A stretch of 33,291 bases of DNA from CAZBGQ01 sp964491515 (GCA_964491515.1 CAZBGQ010000021.1:1-33291), one strand, 5' to 3'; shown: positions 23,601 to 31,730, numbered from the stretch's first letter. The notes: generated by a model from the sequence alone, not told the origin. Translations and numbers: made by a program.

Positions 23601-25255
23601 GTGGTATATGAATTAGCCCATTTATTTAGGATTTCCCAGTAAGGAGCGATGCTTGCTCCACGGTGAAATTCGTTTTTTCCATGCGGGCTTTTACCAACTT
23701 GCCCGAATACTACGGCGCTCCCAAGTCCAGAGTTTGCATAGTCGGCAGATTCAGCTTGCTGTCTGGCGGCTAATTCGCCTCCATCGTTTCCGTGAAGTTT
23801 GACTAGGCTAGGAGACGGAGATCCTATTACATCTTCATAGGCTTTTTCGAGGGCAACAAGATCGGTCTGATCAAGAGGGCATTTCCATGAAGGGCGGTCT
23901 AAGACTGCAGTGAGTTCATGGTCAGCCCATGAACGTCGTATTTGTTGAATCCATGTTTGTACTGCGTCTTGGTGTTCAGGGAGTTCTCGTATGTCTATGC
24001 CGGCGATGCCAGTTTCTTGGCATAAATTTTCAGGTGCCTCAGTTGAGGAGTTGATGTTGAAGGCCCATTCATCTCCTTCGTTGTTGATCCATTGTTGAAC
24101 GGTTTCAGCATCTTCATCGATCACAAGTCTTATGTGGCCGCTTCCATTCCATGAGTTGAAGTTGCCTCGTTCCCCAATGACGACTTCTCCCATGAAGACT
24201 TTTTCAGTACCAAATCTTTCTTCGGCAGCTTGTAAAAATAGTTCTAAATTTTCTACTAGACTGATATCAGAGGCGGACATGGCGGCGGAATGTTTGGCTG
24301 CTCCTGGTTCTTTGATTACGCTTATCCATGTTCCATTGGGAAGATTTTCTCCTTCAACGTGATCTGGTCCAATGAGCATGGTGGGATTAACAAATCCACT
24401 TCGTAATCCTGGTTGTTGTTCGGCACGTTCTGGATCGATTTGGGTGTTGAGTGTTTGGATGCGTTCTCGTCCTTCTCGAATAATTTCGCTGAAAAGATTT
24501 AGGACTGATCGTCCATTTCCTTGGTCCATATCGGGGGCTGAAAATTCCATCCATCTCCATGCACGGTTTTCTTTACAAATAGGTCCGACTTGAATGTCCG
24601 GGTCCATCCATTCAAGTTCGCCGGTGCGTTCGCCGACAACCGCGAAACGTATTTTTATTCCTTTCTCAGATTCTAACCAATCTAGTGCAGCTCCTGTATG
24701 ATTGGATTCAGCGCTACCGTTTTCTTCGCATGAGGAAATCATGGTGATGAAGGGTGGTTTTGGTCCAGGTTCTTTTTGTCGCGCTGCCATCCAAGCTAGA
24801 TCGGTTGCAACCACGGTTTTCATGTCAGCGGCACCACGCGCATAGAGGTCTCCATTTTTTAGGTAAGGAGCGAATTGATCGTCACCGTCTGGAGGGTGGG
24901 TGGTGGGTGGCACAACGTCGGTGTGCCCGATGAGCGCAACGGCTTCGGTAAAGGTTGGATCATTTAAATCTAGGTCGCTGAAGGTTACCATGAGGTATGG
25001 ATAAGGCTTTCCGTTTTCTGGATCGGCAGGTAGTTCAATCACTTGTAGTCCGGCTGCTTCCGCAAATTCTCGAGCAATGTTGTGGGTACGGATTACGTTT
25101 TCAAAGTCGACTTTGCTTGTGGGAACGGTGATTCCGGGAACCGTACATAGTTCGGCAGCTAGCTCAAGTACGGTTTGTACGTGAGGAGGAAAAGCGGCGA
25201 GTGCGTCACCGAACTCTTGGGTGCCGTAATGATCTGAGGTGGATTCTGACAACAT
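23597..25255 (-). CDS. M20-family metallo-amidohydrolase/peptidase (DapE/ArgE-like)
   Basis: The M20 family hydrolyses amide bonds of acylated amino acids or short peptides using two zinc ions. All expected ligands are visible: H111 in LIGHTDVVPP, D144 in GAADMKT, E177/E178 in SCEENG (catalytic base plus ligand), E209 in VVGERTGE, and H531 in KNEFHRGASI near the C-terminus. At 552 aa it is longer than DapE or ArgE (about 375-400). It is the last gene of a three-gene operon behind a ligase and an aminotransferase, 10 bp after the ligase. The order fits a deprotection step, but the substrate is unknown. Confidence 0.88.
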   Translation of the reverse strand: MLSESTSDHYGTQEFGDALAAFPPHVQTVLELAAELCTVPGITVPTSKVDFENVIRTHNIAREFAEAAGLQVIELPADPENGKPYPYLMVTFSDLDLNDPTFTEAVALIGHTDVVPPTTHPPDGDDQFAPYLKNGDLYARGAADMKTVVATDLAWMAARQKEPGPKPPFITMISSCEENGSAESNHTGAALDWLESEKGIKIRFAVVGERTGELEWMDPDIQVGPICKENRAWRWMEFSAPDMDQGNGRSVLNLFSEIIREGRERIQTLNTQIDPERAEQQPGLRSGFVNPTMLIGPDHVEGENLPNGTWISVIKEPGAAKHSAAMSASDISLVENLELFLQAAEERFGTEKVFMGEVVIGERGNFNSWNGSGHIRLVIDEDAETVQQWINNEGDEWAFNINSSTEAPENLCQETGIAGIDIRELPEHQDAVQTWIQQIRRSWADHELTAVLDRPSWKCPLDQTDLVALEKAYEDVIGSPSPSLVKLHGNDGGELAARQQAESADYANSGLGSAVVFGQVGKSPHGKNEFHRGASIAPYWEILNKWANSYTT

Positions 25256-25265
25256 GGGGAATGGG

Positions 25266-26948
25266 TTAATGAGAGGGTATCATGGTTCGGACTTTTTGTG
25301 TTTGTTCGAGGAGAGTTTGAAGGAATGCTTGGTCGGCGGTTGGTACGGTGGGGATGTCAGATTCAATTTGTCTGAGCTCTTTTCCCATGGCGGCGCGAGT
25401 GCGGCTAAGGAGTTCTTTGGGGTATCGATCTGGGTCGCCTCCGTTGTTGTCGTGGAGGAATCGGTCGATGCCGCTTTGCCGTGCATCGATGCCGTATTCT
25501 TTTGCAATTTCTTGGCGTATGCGTTCGGCGGGGGGAAGAGCTAGTGGATTTCTAGGGGAGCGGTAGCTAAGAGCGATGCGTTGGATTGGTTCTAGATCTT
25601 CATCACGCTCTAATAGAGCAACGAGTTCTTTGAATCCTGGCTCCTCCATAATGTTGGCAAGTAGTTCTCGTCCTGTGGTTTCTCTGAAGTTATGTGGAGA
25701 GTAGATTTTAGCGTCTAATCCTTGATTTAGGATGGTGTATTCATTGTGTTTGGCGGCTTGAAGTTCGGTCGGGCTATAGGTTAAATGTTGCAGTTTTTCA
25801 GGATTTTGAGAGAGAAAGATGAATACAAGTTCTAGGAATGCATGAATGGCTTTGGTGGTTTCATAGGGGGTTTGATTGTCGAAGGCAGGAGGTGTTTCGG
25901 CGACACGCATTTCAACACGGTTTCTAGGTGCGTGGATAAAGTCTCTAACCATTTGAACGCGCCAATCTTTTATTCGATTTTGTTTGTCTCCTTTTTTGCT
26001 TTTCTGGGTAAAGCTTTCGACTAGCATTTTTAGTGCGCGATCTCGATCTTGGGGATTAGTTAGATCTATATCTGATTCGATGCATACTTCTTGGAATGAC
26101 TTTCCTCCATGGATAGGAGTGGCTTGTGGGCGTGTGGGTAACCAGATATCTCTTCCTGTAAGTAAAAGACGGTTGGTTAGGAACTCTTCTAATTCAGCAG
26201 TGAATTTTGAGCGGTTACTGAAAAGTCCAGGGATGTCCATGATGGTTCTTCCCGGCCAAATTCGAGATAGTCGATTGCTATTGGTGCTTGTTAAAATTGT
26301 GCCCACACCGCCATTTTGGTTGGCATAATAGAGAGGAGAGCTTGTGGCAATTCCCATGGTAATGGCTGCTGCCATTAATCGCATTGTGCCTGCCAGACGT
26401 ACGTAAAAATCGGTTTCTTCTTCGTTTGATTCAAATTTTTTCCATGGAGCGGAAAGATTATAGTGGTCTCCTGTGGCTGCTCCGACTTTGTCGCCGTGGT
26501 TTTCAATTTGGTATTTGTAGTAGAGGTGCTTGAATGGGTCGACGTGTTTTGAGGCGTCTTCAGCGGTGATGTTGGGTGGTCGAAGAGAAGCACCATGAAT
26601 AAGTTGGATGCGTTGACCGGTTTCTCTTTCTAGAATTTGATGGACTGAATCTACGAGAATGGTGAATAAACGTTGTGATGCTGCTGTGGAGCGAGGGGAC
26701 CTAAGTGGAGGTGGATTGACCTCCGTGATAGTTTCGGGAACGTCAGGAGTAACGAAAGGCTCGATTTGGCTTGCTTTTGCGGCGGTGAGGTTTTCTAGAA
26801 GCCAGTTTTTAACCGCTTGAGTGGGTTGTTTTCCTGCGATTTCGTGATGGGTTTCAAATGTTTCTGGATCAATCACACCTCCTTCGGATTCTGCTCCGAG
26901 GTAGGGTGTGTTTTGAGTGGCTTCTAAAATACGATCGAGTGAGGTCAT
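25266..26948 (-). CDS. Glutamate-cysteine-ligase-like (GCS2-type) carboxylate-amine ligase
   Basis: The layout resembles the glutamine-synthetase-fold glutamate-cysteine ligases, which activate a carboxylate with ATP and join it to an amine. The opening PYLGAESEGGVID (E20, E22) matches the metal-binding GxExE strand. Next come VPETITEVNPPPL, like the EINTPP segment, then IQLIHGASLRPP, GAATGDHYNLSAPW (the GxHxxxxxP strand), a small-residue helix with AITMGIATSSPLYYA, and NRVEMRVAETPPAFDNQTP, like the E.R..D substrate strand. At 560 aa it is long; the C-terminal 150 residues are extra and helical. It lies 24 bp after the aminotransferase gene. The family call comes from motif order and may be off at subfamily level. 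Confidence 0.72.
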   Translation of the reverse strand: MTSLDRILEATQNTPYLGAESEGGVIDPETFETHHEIAGKQPTQAVKNWLLENLTAAKASQIEPFVTPDVPETITEVNPPPLRSPRSTAASQRLFTILVDSVHQILERETGQRIQLIHGASLRPPNITAEDASKHVDPFKHLYYKYQIENHGDKVGAATGDHYNLSAPWKKFESNEEETDFYVRLAGTMRLMAAAITMGIATSSPLYYANQNGGVGTILTSTNSNRLSRIWPGRTIMDIPGLFSNRSKFTAELEEFLTNRLLLTGRDIWLPTRPQATPIHGGKSFQEVCIESDIDLTNPQDRDRALKMLVESFTQKSKKGDKQNRIKDWRVQMVRDFIHAPRNRVEMRVAETPPAFDNQTPYETTKAIHAFLELVFIFLSQNPEKLQHLTYSPTELQAAKHNEYTILNQGLDAKIYSPHNFRETTGRELLANIMEEPGFKELVALLERDEDLEPIQRIALSYRSPRNPLALPPAERIRQEIAKEYGIDARQSGIDRFLHDNNGGDPDRYPKELLSRTRAAMGKELRQIESDIPTVPTADQAFLQTLLEQTQKVRTMIPSH

Positions 26949-26972
26949 TGTTCTTTAATTGAGTTAGTAGGA

Positions 26973-28382
26973 TTATCCGTGTCGTTTTGCGTCATCTAGC
27001 ATTTGAGCGAAAATGCCTTTTACCCTACTTACGTCTTCGAGTGTGACGGCGGCAGAGAGGCGAGCCATTTTGCTGGCTTCGGGAGCGGCAGAGAACATGC
27101 TTCCAGGTGCGCCTACCAATCCGAATTGATCTGTGAGTGTGGTGATGGCTTCTTTTGGATCGGTGATGACGCGTCCGTCTTTGCTACGAATGAGGCTTTC
27201 TCCGGAGGGGTCTACGAGGGCAATGGTTCCATAGAATGATCCACCAATGGAAAGTGGCAGTCCAAGTTCGTCGGCGGCAGCGCGCATGGCAGCGCGGGCT
27301 TGATTTAGTGCTTCGTAACGTGGTCCCATGGCGGCGTGAATTCCTTCGGGGAAGGTATGGAGTGCGTAGGCTGCCATGGCTTCGTCGGGGCGGGGATAAC
27401 TGTTGGTTGTACTAAGTCTTTTGATGGCGGTCCTCACAATCATTTGAGCCGTGGCGTCATGTTCTTCTGGAGCCATCCAAATGAGGGATCCGGTTTTTTT
27501 CTGTGAGCTGATGACTTTGGTTTCACCTACGATTACTCCTACTTGAGAAAGTTGTTCGGGGGTAAGATATTGTTCAAGCCATCCTAGTGGAACGGCTTCT
27601 TGGTGCCCATCTGGGTGAATGGGGGAGTAGAATCCATCGATTAGAACTGGCATTTTTACGGCTTGAATAAGGTCTGCAAGCTCTTGTCTGTCCATGCCGA
27701 CTCCGGTGGGATTGCTGGGTAAGATAGGAATGACGGCGATGGGGTCGAGTCCTTGTTTTGTTGCCATTAATTCAGCGGCTATGACTCCTTCAGATGAGTT
27801 AGATAATCCATGCCCTTGAACGGCGGGAGCTTGAATGATTGTGATTCCTAAATCATTGGCAAGTGGTTGATAGCCGGACCAAGCCATGGGATCAAGGATG
27901 ATGGCTGGCTTCCCCTTAAGTCCACGCGCTTCTGCTTGAGCTAATAGTCCTCGTAGTGCGAAATCAATCGCAGCTCGCCCAGAAACGGTTTGAACGGCTT
28001 GGAAAGGTGTTTCTCTGACTCCCCAGCTTTCGGCGAGTTTTGCGGTGACAACGGGGAACTGTTGTCTGTAGTTTCCCGGGTATCCATCAGGTGTGTGGTC
28101 GGTTTCTTTGAATTCGGTGTGTCCTTCAGCGATGAGGCGTTCTCGTTCTTCTTTTATCCATTCGTAAAAGTCAGGATTCATGGGTTGCCCTACATCAGAA
28201 ATGTCTCCGGCGGACTGATCAATAACTGGTAATCCTGCCTTTCGTCGTGCTTGTGCTATCTGCTTAAGATCCGGGAGAGTGGGAAGGGTGGGGTCTTTGA
28301 TGTAAATTTGTGGATCTTGAAGTCCTGGCGAGTTAGCAATGAATCTATCCATGGCTTGCTCAGAAGCAGAGGCAGTTTCCAT
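26973..28382 (-). CDS. PLP-dependent class I/II aminotransferase
   Basis: A fold-type I aminotransferase, moving an amino group between an amino acid and a keto acid. Family landmarks include QTVSGRAAIDFALRGLL (cofactor phosphate region), SNPTGVGMDRQELADLIQ (N224), VLIDGFYSPI (D249 to the pyridine nitrogen, Y252), the probable Schiff-base lysine K289 in VGETKVISSQKKTGSL, and a C-terminal arginine in KMARLSAAVT that would bind the substrate carboxylate. At 469 aa it is longer than the usual 390-400, with a 110-residue N-terminal arm. First gene of the minus-strand operon with the ligase and M20 enzyme. The substrate cannot be named. Confidence 0.88.
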   Translation of the reverse strand: METASASEQAMDRFIANSPGLQDPQIYIKDPTLPTLPDLKQIAQARRKAGLPVIDQSAGDISDVGQPMNPDFYEWIKEERERLIAEGHTEFKETDHTPDGYPGNYRQQFPVVTAKLAESWGVRETPFQAVQTVSGRAAIDFALRGLLAQAEARGLKGKPAIILDPMAWSGYQPLANDLGITIIQAPAVQGHGLSNSSEGVIAAELMATKQGLDPIAVIPILPSNPTGVGMDRQELADLIQAVKMPVLIDGFYSPIHPDGHQEAVPLGWLEQYLTPEQLSQVGVIVGETKVISSQKKTGSLIWMAPEEHDATAQMIVRTAIKRLSTTNSYPRPDEAMAAYALHTFPEGIHAAMGPRYEALNQARAAMRAAADELGLPLSIGGSFYGTIALVDPSGESLIRSKDGRVITDPKEAITTLTDQFGLVGAPGSMFSAAPEASKMARLSAAVTLEDVSRVKGIFAQMLDDAKRHG

Positions 28383-28525
28383 TTATGTTGGGTTAGGAAT
28401 CTTGGCCGCATTGTAATCCATCATTTGCAAGTTACGTCAAAACTTCGATGGGCGATGTTTGTCAAATGTTGTTTTTTGCCTTTTTAGAGCCGTTTTTTAA
28501 GACCTGGAGATAATGAATTTTGTAT

Positions 28526-28604
28526 AAAAAAACACCTCCAATCGGTCTTTCTATCAGTCGTGCGAAGGTTTTTGCTCGACTCAGAGGCTCCGTGGAGGTG
28601 TTTT
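28526..28604 (-). terminator. Intrinsic terminator closing the candidate RNA
   Basis: On the minus strand AAAACACCTCCA pairs over 12 bp with TGGAGGTGTTTT, and the right arm runs into seven Us. The 52-nt loop is unusually large and contains its own AGTCG/CGACT stem. This could end a separate RNA or act as an attenuator for the aminotransferase operon, 144 bp downstream. Confidence 0.7.
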
Positions 28605-28983
28605 AGGTGAAGGTGATCTTGGCCTTCTTTTTGTTTTTGTTTTGCCTTGCTTTGGTTCAGTAGAGGCTTGACCATAGCCGTCTGGGAGTCCAGTTTCTGG
28701 GGCTTCCTGGAGGGGAGGCCGGCCGGAAATTGGCAGACAATTAAGTGACACGAGGTCACTGGGAGAGGAGTTTCCAGATCTAGGAGACTCCTTCACAAAG
28801 CGGAAACGATTAGAGGCGAAAGAAGTTTTCGGCGCTAGTCGCCGGCGCTTTGTGGCGGGGGCGATTCATTGGAATGGAAAGGAGCTTGTGGTCTTCTGCG
28901 TTTAAGGGTGATTCGTGTTTCGATTGAAATTTGTTTTAGGATCCTTGGATCCAAGTTTTATTTTGTGTTCCGAAAGAACGAAT
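28526..28983 (-). ncRNA. Candidate structured RNA or long leader upstream of the aminotransferase operon
   Basis: On the minus strand a possible promoter at 28990-29018 precedes about 460 nt that end in an intrinsic terminator. Stems found by eye, as plus-strand positions: 28794-28802 with 28846-28854 (CACAAAGCG, 9 bp) enclosing CGGCG-CTAGT-CGCCG (28830-28844); 28767-28771 with 28787-28791 (GGAGT/ACTCC) enclosing TCC/GGA; 28744-28749 with 28755-28760 (AGTGAC/GTCACT, 6 bp); 28680-28684 with 28735-28739 (GTCTG/CAGAC); 28690-28700 (CCAG-TTT-CTGG); 28609-28613 with 28623-28627; and the terminal 12-bp stem. I looked for tmRNA, RNase P, SRP and T-box signature sequences on both strands and found none. 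It is either an undescribed sRNA or a regulatory leader. Confidence 0.5.
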
Positions 28984-28989
28984 CATATA

Positions 28990-29018
28990 AATTTAGTTCA
29001 TACTCGCTGAATCGTCAA
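28990..29018 (-). promoter_or_regulatory. Possible promoter of the candidate structured RNA
   Basis: Read on the minus strand, TTGACG (29013-29018), 17 bp, then TAAATT (28990-28995). A moderate match; predicted start near 28983. Confidence 0.4.
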
Positions 29019-29135
29019 ATTTTATACCTGGCGTAAGTGTGGTTATATATCATATATCGATTCTTCAACCTGGTGATGGGGTGGCATTTCTTTTTGGTTA
29101 TTTTGAGTGAACCCTTGCCTAAGGATTTCGAGCGA

Positions 29136-29164
29136 TAGACATTTCACTTAAAATAGTGTATAAT
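29136..29164 (+). promoter_or_regulatory. Sigma70-type promoter of the 207-aa gene
   Basis: TAGACA (29136-29141), exactly 17 bp, then a perfect TATAAT (29159-29164). Predicted start near 29171, about 20 nt before the ATG at 29191. Confidence 0.7.
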
Positions 29165-29190
29165 TCTATTATAGAATTTAATTTTTCTCT

Positions 29191-29814
29191 ATGCCTGATC
29201 CAGAAAATAGTCTTGATTCCTCTGAGCCTGCTCCAGAGCTTAAGGATGTGGCCGACTTTTTGGCTAAAGTGGAGGGGAAGGCATCAGAAGTTGATGCTGA
29301 ACAGGTAGCAGATTATGTTTCGGATGTTGTGGTGGCACTTCGTTCAAATAGGTTTGTGCAAAAATTGATTCAGAAATGGGATGGGTTGTCGTACGAGGAA
29401 CAACGTCTTGCTGCACAAGCAGATCAAGAAGTGATTGGGCGATTGTTTAGTATTCCCAATGTGGTGCCGTTTTCTCCTGGGAGAATTAAAGAAGTTAAAT
29501 CAAATTTTATTAAATCGATGCTTTATTATGGTGTTATTGATTTCAGACATGAAGGTACACCTGATGAGCACGAGGCCCTTATTAAGCAGCTTCATTTGAA
29601 TGATCAAACGTACGCTAAATGGGTTTCTTTGTTGATGAAGGGTGTTGGCGTGTTTGCGCCTCAGGCTCGACCGTTGGTGGCGATTATTGATCAATTGGAA
29701 CGTTTATTGGCAATGAGTGGTGATTTTTCTACAGAAATTCGTTCCGCGGTTCATGATAAGATGGTGAGAATTGTGGATGCGGCGAATGATGGTCCATATG
29801 CGGTAGCTTCGTAA
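29191..29814 (+). CDS. Hypothetical protein (207 aa)
   Basis: No family is recognised. The first 25 residues are acidic and Pro/Ser-rich. The rest looks mostly helical: ELKDVADFLAKVEGKASEVDAEQVADYVSDVVVALRS (in segments), YEEQRLAAQADQEVIGRLF, then a moderately hydrophobic pair of helices (about 145-180, WVSLLMKGVGVFAPQ and RPLVAIIDQLERLLAM). No signal peptide is seen. It has a strong promoter of its own and lies 40 bp before pyrD, which has a separate -10 box, so it need not belong to the pyrimidine genes. Function unknown. Confidence 0.75.
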   Translation: MPDPENSLDSSEPAPELKDVADFLAKVEGKASEVDAEQVADYVSDVVVALRSNRFVQKLIQKWDGLSYEEQRLAAQADQEVIGRLFSIPNVVPFSPGRIKEVKSNFIKSMLYYGVIDFRHEGTPDEHEALIKQLHLNDQTYAKWVSLLMKGVGVFAPQARPLVAIIDQLERLLAMSGDFSTEIRSAVHDKMVRIVDAANDGPYAVAS

Positions 29815-29823
29815 TTGTGGGGA

Positions 29824-29851
29824 TGTTATAATCCTTACAGATTTAATCTGT
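29824..29851 (+). promoter_or_regulatory. Extended -10 promoter and operator-like palindrome of pyrD
   Basis: TGTTATAAT (TATAAT at 29827-29832) forms an extended -10 with no clear -35. A perfect palindrome ACAGATT-T-AATCTGT (29837-29851) sits over the expected start site and ends 3 nt before the ATG. It could be a repressor site or a short leader hairpin masking the start. Confidence 0.55.
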
Positions 29852-29854
29852 CGC

Positions 29855-30790
29855 ATGGACCTTTCCATCCTTTATAACAATGTTCAGTTCCCAAATCCGA
29901 TTGTATTGGCATCTGGTGTTTTGGGTGTGACAGGGAATTCGTTTAAACATGTGGTGGAGAGTGGAGCTGGAGGCGTTACAACCAAATCGTTGTGGCGTGA
30001 TGGTAATGCAGGACACCCGAATCCAACCATGGCAGGAACGGAGCATTTTTTTATCAATGCGGTTGGGCTTTCTGATGCGGGAATTGAAAAAGCACGTGAG
30101 GAAATTGGTGTGTATATGAAATGGGCTAAATCTCAATCTACCGTGGCTCCACTTATTGCGAATGTGGTAGCAGGGCGTGTTGAGGATTTTGGAGAGACGG
30201 CAGAGAAGGTTGCTGAATTGGAACCTCATTTGATTGAAGTGAATATTTCTTGTCCGAATGTAGAAGATCAGTTTGGGAAGCCTTTTGCCTGTGACCGTGA
30301 TCAAGCGGCTCGTGTGACTAAGGAAGTTCGCAAACGAGTTCCGGCGCACATTCCTGTGATTGTTAAGTTGTCTCCTAATGTGGATAATTTAACTGAAATT
30401 GCTAAGTCGGTTGAAGCGGCGGGAGCGGATGGTTTAACCTGTTTTAATACATTTGGACCTGGCATGGTGATTGATCTTGAAACCGCCCAGCCGGTGTTAG
30501 CTAATAAGGTAGGCGGAGTTTCTGGCCCTGGCCTTAAGCCGCTTGTGGTGAAAGCTATTTATGATGTTTATTCTGCGGTGAAAATTCCTATTATTGGAAC
30601 TGGTTCGGTTCTTACTGGAAGAGATGCGATTGAGTTGATGATGGCTGGTGCGACATTGGTAGGCGTGGGAACGGCGGTGTATTACCGTGGAGTGGAAGTG
30701 TTTGGGCAAATCGCGACAGAAATGAAGGAGTGGTGTGAGGAGAATGATGTGAAAGATATTTCAGAAATTATTGGGAGAGTCCATGGTTAG
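29855..30790 (+). CDS. pyrD: Dihydroorotate dehydrogenase, class 1B catalytic subunit
   Basis: Oxidises dihydroorotate to orotate on FMN. The 311-aa protein has the class 1 layout: PIVLASGVLG, TTKSLW (K44), FINAVGLSDAG, the catalytic cysteine C133 in VNISCPNVED, VIVKLSPN, and the FMN phosphate segments IIGTGSV and GATLVGVGTA. The pyrK gene that follows makes this the NAD-dependent 1B type. A 30-bp repeat tract separates the two genes. Cytosolic heterotetramer expected. Secure. Confidence 0.96.
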   Translation: MDLSILYNNVQFPNPIVLASGVLGVTGNSFKHVVESGAGGVTTKSLWRDGNAGHPNPTMAGTEHFFINAVGLSDAGIEKAREEIGVYMKWAKSQSTVAPLIANVVAGRVEDFGETAEKVAELEPHLIEVNISCPNVEDQFGKPFACDRDQAARVTKEVRKRVPAHIPVIVKLSPNVDNLTEIAKSVEAAGADGLTCFNTFGPGMVIDLETAQPVLANKVGGVSGPGLKPLVVKAIYDVYSAVKIPIIGTGSVLTGRDAIELMMAGATLVGVGTAVYYRGVEVFGQIATEMKEWCEENDVKDISEIIGRVHG

Positions 30791-30820
30791 TTGATAGTTT
30801 TTATCCATTAGTTTTTAGTT
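30787..30820. repeat. TTAGTTGATAGTTTTT spacer repeat (pyrD-pyrK gap)
   Basis: TTAGTTGATAGTTTTT, a short gap, then TTAGTTTTTAGTT. Same units and same plus-strand orientation as in the ATPase spacers, although here the genes run on the plus strand. Confidence 0.65.
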
Positions 30821-31699
30821 ATGAATTGTGGAAAAGGAGGAAATTGTTGCAAGAATAAGAAGCCGGCGTATGTGCCGTTATTTAAGAAATTTGGGCGTAA
30901 AGATGACATGCCTCGTACGGTTAAAATACTTGAACTTAAGGACGAAAATCCATTTGTCCGAACGTTCACTTTGGACGTGTCAGTGGGCGCGAAGCCAGGT
31001 CAATTTGTGATGGTGTGGATTCCGCGCGTGAATGAAAAGCCATTTAGTGTGGCATTTGATGATGGAAGTAAATTGGAGTTGTCGATTGCAAAAGTAGGCC
31101 CATTCACTGAAAAATTATTTGAACTTAAGGTAGGGGATCGAGTCGGAGTGAGAGGGCCTTATGGAAAACCTTTTGCTTATGAAGATGGAGAACATTTGGC
31201 GGTGGTTGGCGGTGGTTATGGCGCGGCACCGCTCTATTTTTTAGCGCATGAAGCGGTTGGTCGTGGATGTGAGGTGGAATTTGTGATTGGAGGGCGATCA
31301 ACGGAGCATTTGATGTTTACAGAGAGAGCGGCTGCGGTTACTGGCGTGAATGTGCACGTGGCGACCGATGATGGATCGACTGGATATAAAGGATATAATG
31401 CGGGATTGTTGGCGGAGCTTTTGAATGAGGGACTTGAGGTGGATCGAATGTTGACGGTGGGACCGGAGCGAATGATGTTGGCGGTGTCAGATTTGGCGCT
31501 TAAGCAGAATGTTCCTTGTCAGGTGAGTGTGGAGCGTTATATGAAATGTGGATTTGGTGTGTGTGGGCAATGTGTGATTGATGAAAGTGGGATGGCAACG
31601 TGTATGGAAGGTCCGGTTATGGATCATGAGTTGGCGAGAGAACAAGCGGAATTTGGTGCTTATCACCGGGATTATGTAGGAAAGAAAAAGGAGTGGTGA
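30821..31699 (+). CDS. pyrK: Dihydroorotate dehydrogenase electron-transfer subunit (FAD/2Fe-2S)
   Basis: Passes electrons from PyrD FMN through a 2Fe-2S cluster and FAD to NAD+. The core from residue 30 is standard: flavin-binding EKPFSV (73-78), NAD-binding VVGGGYGAAPLYF (128-140), and cluster cysteines C243, C248, C251 and C261 in MKCGFGVCGQC...ATCMEGP. The first 29 residues are unusual: MNCGKGGNCCKNKKP with three extra cysteines (C3, C9, C10) precedes the normal start around M30. The ATG at 30821 directly follows the repeat spacer and is preferred, but an internal start at 30908 is possible. Confidence 0.94.
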   Translation: MNCGKGGNCCKNKKPAYVPLFKKFGRKDDMPRTVKILELKDENPFVRTFTLDVSVGAKPGQFVMVWIPRVNEKPFSVAFDDGSKLELSIAKVGPFTEKLFELKVGDRVGVRGPYGKPFAYEDGEHLAVVGGGYGAAPLYFLAHEAVGRGCEVEFVIGGRSTEHLMFTERAAAVTGVNVHVATDDGSTGYKGYNAGLLAELLNEGLEVDRMLTVGPERMMLAVSDLALKQNVPCQVSVERYMKCGFGVCGQCVIDESGMATCMEGPVMDHELAREQAEFGAYHRDYVGKKKEW

Positions 31700-31713
31700 T
31701 ATTTTTTGTGAGA

Positions 31714-31722
31714 TGTTATGAT
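31714..31722 (+). promoter_or_regulatory. Extended -10 box of pyrE
   Basis: TGTTATGAT ends 8 nt before the pyrE ATG at 31731, so a transcript from here would be leaderless or nearly so. No -35 match is seen. Confidence 0.4.
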
Positions 31723-31730
31723 CATCGGCG

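Larger units (their letters stand above)
28383..29190. other. 808-bp non-coding stretch between divergent genes
   Basis: No convincing gene lies here. The left third (28526-28854) is a dense chain of inverted repeats and is described as a candidate RNA. The middle (28860-28990) holds a palindrome CTTGGATCCAAG and AT-rich sequence. The right end carries the promoter of the 29191 gene. Near the aminotransferase start, a TTGACG...TACAAT pair with a long 19-bp spacer on the minus strand may be that operon's own promoter. Confidence 0.7.

Noticed and set aside
28581..28796. 71-residue minus-strand frame, Pro/Lys/Ser-rich
   Set aside because: It starts at GTG without support, runs through several strong hairpins and ends in the terminator stem. 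Structure explains the region better, although a small protein cannot be fully excluded.
28526..28990. tmRNA, RNase P RNA, SRP RNA, T-box or tRNA
   Set aside because: I looked on both strands for GGTTCGAATC-type T arms, the RNase P GAGGAAAGTC block, the SRP GGAAG core and the T-box antiterminator sequence. None is present.
29843..30349. 168-residue minus-strand frame opposite pyrD
   Set aside because: It is a shadow of the secure pyrD gene, with His/Asn/Arg-rich composition typical of antisense frames.
30834..30849. Perfect AAGGAGG ribosome-binding-like sequence
   Set aside because: It lies inside pyrK codons 5-7, and the TTG triplets that follow are out of the pyrK frame. It comes from Gly-Lys-Gly-Gly codons and does not define a start.
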